In this document: in pieces, positions 59,763 through 64,000 of the stretch
How positions within the stretch are numbered: the first letter of the stretch is position 1
How the letters are laid out: every line of letters begins with the position of its first letter
From: Capsicum annuum
Taxonomy: Eukaryota; Streptophyta; Magnoliopsida; Solanales; Solanaceae
Reading direction: 5' to 3'
Length of the DNA stretch: 64,000 bases
Assembly: GCF_002878395.1 (NCBI RefSeq)
Contig: NC_061121.1
Location: forward strand, 14,764,387 to 14,828,386
Position numbers and translations under genes: made by a program
The notes under the pieces: generated by a model
The model's database searches: none
What the model was told of the DNA's origin: nothing
The model's input: the letters and a program-made list of their open reading frames with translations, nothing else

Positions 59763-61163
59763 CAAATCCAGACTTGAAAGTCCGGATTTGAAATAAAAAA
59801 TTTAAAGAAGCCTGCGAACAAATTATACGGGGGAAATCAGAATTCAAAAATTGAAAGGGACAAATCCCTCCTCAAATTTAGACGATTCTCGGGCTTTTAA
59901 TGCAGATTTGAAATCAAAAATAGATTGTTGCACTGATTTGGGTCTGCTTTTACTGCCAAGGGAGAAATCAAAGGTTGCAGAGATAAAATTTGGTCGAATC
60001 TCCATAGAGGTAACGCAGTTATGGAGGTTAGTTTTTTTTTTATGATTTGGGAAAGATGAGAGGAAGGAGAAAGAAAAAAGAAAAAAGGGATCTGGTTTTG
60101 CTGCTACTTTGGATCGTTGATGGAGAAGTGACGATGGATAAATTTATTGGGAAGTATTATACGCGTCTGTTGCCGGTGAGGAGCATTTAATGCACCAACT
60201 TTAAAAATTTGACCATTTTTGGTTCGATCTCTTGATTGGATGGATAAAAATAAATAATAATAATAGTAAAAAAAAGAATATTTATATATAAAGAGAGACA
60301 AATATAAAAGTGAATTAAAATTTATTGTTTTTCATCTGCCCAGTCATTTAATTAGACAGATTAAACTTAAAAAAATAGATGAATAAATAATTAAAAATAA
60401 GTAAATATATAAAGCAGATATATACATATAAATTATAAGATTAAAAACTTCAGATTTTGGGTTAAAAATAAATTGACTGGCTAGATTAGGTGTCGGTTGA
60501 ATGAAAATGGCGAAGCAGATAGGAAAATTATACTGAATTTTGAGCTAATTTCCAGACTCTTGTTTGAAATTTATAATGTAAGAGTTGGTTTTGAAAACTG
60601 AGATTAGATTATTGTTGGCCCGAATGCTCTTTTCTACTAAAATTAATTTTATCAATACTTCTGATATCCTAAAAATTATTTTTTAGCTTAACATATATAA
60701 ATTATGTACATGATTTGTATACGTGCCTGTCTTAATATCCTTTTGTGATTAAATATTAACAAAATATACGTATATATATGTATGTGTAAAAAATAAGGAT
60801 ATAAGATATGTGTGAAAATAAGAATAAAGTATAAAATATTTATTTTATATAACAAAATATATATATGGTCACAATATTTCCTAAAATAAAATTTGAAAAA
60901 ATGCGAATGCGATTATCAAAAGATTTTTTTAAAAATTTTTACTTCTTTTTTATTTTTTATGTTAAAATATTTAATTATAATTAATTAAAATATTTTATAA
61001 TATGATAGAAAAATAGATTTCTTTTTAATATTTAAAAATATGTAGAAATAGAGATAAGAATACGAATCTTATTTATTATTTAATTTTTAAAAATTACTTA
61101 GGGAAAAGAAGCATCGAAAAAGTAATTAAAGGAAAAAGAATGAGCCAAAATTGGGTGGTAACA

Positions 61164-61180
61164 GTTGCCCCTGAGTGACC
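61164..61180 (-). promoter_or_regulatory. Possible polypurine tract
   Basis: On the minus strand CTCAGGGGCAAC directly precedes the LTR start TGTTACC. It is only partly purine-rich but in the right place. Confidence 0.45.
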
Positions 61181-64000
61181 AAAGATTTGTGTGAAAATCT
61201 TTGGGCAATCACGTTGACGTAACCAATTTTGTCTCGGGCAAAACAAAATGTTTGGAAGATTATGATCAGACTTTGATTTTTGAGCTGCCTACACATCTCG
61301 GACTTCATGATTAATCAAGCCATTTGCAGTTCAAATTGTAGCAAAGTTTGATGAACCTTAAAATTTTCCCTAGTATAGAATTATGGTGACACTGGATTCC
61401 TTCGAGAAAAATAATAAAGATTTAAGTACGAATGGAAAAGGATACTATTGCGAGTTCCAAAATTGGCTGTTTGGAATAGCCGGGGATGAGGAGACGTTGG
61501 ATAGAATATCTGTTGAGGATTTTGAGAGAAAAGGAGATTGTGGATTTTAAAAAATTATCCACTGTCAGATTAAGATGACACTGGGTGATGAAAACTTTGA
61601 GTTGAGTTGAATTTCTTCGTTGGAATTCTTGACGTAGCTAGGGATGCTTGACACTCCGCTAGCTTGCCCCAGTTTGCTGCTAAGAGGATAGTTCCATGTT
61701 GTACTGCATGTTCCTACAAAATAGGTAAAACGGGTGAAAAGTACCTGCTGTTCAAAAATTGTAAATTAAAATTATAATGTAAAGAGTAGAGTTTAGATAT
61801 TCAAACAAATATTGACATCTCCGTTATGATGAGTGAATGTTTTGTGGGTATTGATTGGCGATGTGTCTTGCGCCGTAGAGGATTTCAAACAGTAGAATGA
61901 TTGCTGAAAATGTAAAGTGCTATATTTGGCAAGGCAGCTAGCTGGATAAATAAAGTTATGTTATGCCCTATTATTGGGGGTGGGCTTGCCTTGTCCTATT
62001 GTTTAGGGCGAACATTCTCTATCTAATTATTTGGGGCAGACTTGCCCTGTCCTATTGTTCGGGGTGGATCGCCCTGTCCTATTTTTTGGGGCGGACTTCC
62101 CCTGTCCTATTGTTCGGGGCGTACTGTCCTATCCTATTGTTTGGGGCGAACTTGCCCTGTACTATTGTTCGCCCTGTCCTATTGTTCGGTGGACTGCCCT
62201 GTGTTATGTTAGAATTTTGTGAAAAACTGGTTAGTACTTCATAGCCGAAGTTTAATGGGATAATACCTTTAATGTGACCTGGAAAAAATCAAGAAATTTC
62301 TTTCAGAGATAAAAAGTATTAGCGAATGAATTGACAAAACCTGGCCTTCTAGCTTGTGATTGTGATGCGATGTTGAGTTTCTGATGGAAGGTTGTAAGAT
62401 ACTGGATACACGTTTCCTTGAGTACTATCGGGGCCTGCAAAATTCGAGAAGTTTCTTTAGATTCATGGAATAATTATGGATAAATTAACGATACCTGGGT
62501 GTTGATCTCATGATGGTGAGGTGGCACTTAAGCTTTTGAGATGTTTGAACTTTTGTTGTTCCTGTGCTCAAAGAAAATATCTTAATTTGGGGAGGGGGTG
62601 TTGATTTTGTGTTGATTGAGAACTCGAACTAGCAGCTATCTTATCCTTCAACCCTCCAACAAACAAAAATCTATTTGATATATTCGGGATATGGAGTAGT
62701 GACGCTTCCTAACTCCACATGATGTGCTTATATTGGTATGTCTTCTGGTGGGGACTTTCTCTATCTTGATCTTTGCTCTTAGACTTCTATCAAAGCGACG
62801 TAATCGATGTGGCTTGAGATGATAAATAAAATTTTTAAAAGGCTTGAAAGAATATTATATCGATATGGCTGAGCCTGACTCAGGCTGCCTACGTATCCCA
62901 CAATAGGAATCAGGTCAAAGCATAGTTCCGGGTGAGGAGAATTAATAAATTTATCCACTAGGGTGGGTAGGTGGAGAATGGTAAGATTTATAATGATAAG
63001 CTTGCCTCCAAAGGCTCATTTGGTCATTTCGAATAGTGTCTCTTAGGTAAGAGTCTTTATCATCCTGTCGTTCTTGTTTTACGCTGCATTAGCATCAAAG
63101 AATTCCTTATTTCGATTGATGCTTTTTTAAATCAAGTTTTGAAAATTTCTATCCCAAGGTTGGTTCTTTGTGGCATGATTTTGAGTTAGAGAGTAGTGAA
63201 CGTGTTGTGTATGCTATCTTCATACGTAGTTTTGATGACTTGCATTTTGATGGAAGTAAGAGGCTTGGGTATATGCTTGAGTCTCCCTTGCGTAAACTCA
63301 GAATATTTCTTAGGCGCCTCCTGGACGGTCTCTTTTTCTTATAGGCACCTTCGTATATGAACTCTTATTGGGTCCACTACAGTCGTAGCTTCAACCGATT
63401 TTGATGTCATTTCACGATTGATGTATTAGTCGTAATCCAAGCTTGAATGCTTTTGAGCATATTTTGGAAGTCCTCCTTGGGATTGTAGGTATAGATTATC
63501 ATTCCTTGTTATGAGGATTTTCTTTTGGCTCTTTCATAAGCATGTGTCACCTGAAGATTTGGTTGACCTCCTTATGACTGACGTAACGAGTTTTCGATCC
63601 TGCGCTGATCGTCGATGTGATTTCAAAGCATTTGGATTGATAGTATCCTTTAACAGTATTTGTAAAGAATATCGGAAGTTTCTTTCATATCGACCCTTGG
63701 TGCATTTCTCTCGATATTTTAGACAAGTTTTCCCCCGTTAATACCTTGTAGCTTTAGTGATGACTTAGCGTTATTTGGTACGAATCAGCCAAGATTGTAA
63801 AACTTTTGGGTTGAACGTCCTATCCATCATTGATTTTTGGAGTATCCTCTAAATTTTGCCCCAGACTTTTGGAGGGACTTTACCTGACGATCCTTTGTCA
63901 TGGATCTAAGGGCTTTAGTTGCGTGTCTAAGGACATCTTTAATGGAAGGTAGCTGGTCTTCTAGATCTCGTCATGCTCAAATTCTGGTTGTCATTAGGGA
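61181..64000 (-). other. Noncoding 3' internal region of the right-hand retrotransposon
   Basis: About 2.8 kb with no frame longer than about 93 codons and no recognisable domain. It contains the 28-bp minisatellite at 61963-62205. It is likely the region between pol and the 3' LTR, which is long in Tat/Ogre elements. Confidence 0.6.
61963..62205. repeat. 28-bp minisatellite inside the retrotransposon
   Basis: About eight degenerate units of 27-28 bp containing CCTATTGTTCGGGGCGGACT and TGCCCTGT. The GC-rich tract is distinct from its surroundings and stays open in two plus-strand frames by chance. Confidence 0.85.

Larger units (their letters stand above)
57990..61163 (-). repeat. 3' LTR of the right-hand retrotransposon
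   Basis: It begins TGTTACCACCC on the minus strand at 61163 and ends GCGCGACA at 57990. It is AT-rich with a TA microsatellite at about 58567-58588. The second LTR needed to prove the boundaries lies outside the window. No gene is supported; the frames at 59851-60045 and 60104-60301 are incidental. Confidence 0.7.
57990..64000 (-). mobile_element. LTR retrotransposon (Tat/Ogre-like candidate), 3' part only
   Basis: The satellite stops at GTGCTATA and sequence TGTCGCGCCC begins, the outer edge of an LTR read on the minus strand as ...GGGCGCGACA. The inner edge on the minus strand is GGGGCAAC|TGTTACCACCC at 61163. The element continues past the right end of the window, so its 5' LTR and coding region are not seen. 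The long LTR (3174 bp), the GTTAGGCACC-type LTR words and the long noncoding stretch with tandem repeats upstream of the 3' LTR suggest the Tat/Ogre branch of Ty3/Gypsy; this is an inference. Confidence 0.75.

Noticed and set aside
61963..62244. 93-residue open frame (Leu/Cys/Gly-rich)
   Set aside because: It is the translation of a 28-bp minisatellite in a retrotransposon.

Overview
This window is plant nuclear DNA, most likely from a Solanaceae species (tomato, potato, pepper or tobacco group). The pointers are a spliced class I plant O-methyltransferase whose closest remembered relatives are Solanaceae flavonoid/stilbene-type OMTs, MITEs of Stowaway, hAT-like and Mutator-like types, SINE-like pieces resembling Solanaceae families, and two long LTR retrotransposons with tRNA-iMet or Tat-like features. 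No prokaryotic gene organisation, CRISPR array or rRNA was seen. Species cannot be fixed without a database comparison.

Layout. (1) 1-22,440: AT-rich gene-poor DNA packed with old transposons. A decayed hAT element (about 972-5524) carries a broken transposase and an AT-rich tandem array. The only gene that looks intact is an O-methyltransferase on the minus strand (8602-7384, two exons), with a Stowaway MITE about 57 bp upstream of its start codon. Further right are a candidate Helitron (9399-12867) containing a Mutator-like element (10571-11837, 9-bp target duplication), more MITEs and SINE-like fragments, a degenerate C-rich minisatellite, a 27-bp-unit minisatellite (18.6-20.9 kb) beginning beside a short telomere-like run, and a roughly 1-kb fold-back structure (21290-22310). 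(2) 22,490-57,989: one large satellite array with a monomer of about 183 bp, clearly more GC-rich than its surroundings. It is split by a 7.7-kb non-autonomous LTR retrotransposon (24475-32150, minus strand, target duplication ATTAG). The array resumes in register after the insertion. A block of about 2.58 kb (about 14 monomers) is tandemly duplicated at 46.5-51.7 kb. (3) 57,990-64,000: a second minus-strand LTR retrotransposon, inserted into the same array; its 3' LTR (57990-61163) and the adjoining noncoding region with a 28-bp minisatellite are visible, and the rest lies beyond the window.

How it fits together. The O-methyltransferase is the only likely protein-coding gene. The remainder is heterochromatin-type DNA: a satellite block that evolves by unequal exchange and serves as an insertion site for LTR elements. 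Open frames inside the satellite and minisatellite exist because the repeat lengths are multiples of three and the repeats hold few stop codons; I do not regard them as genes.
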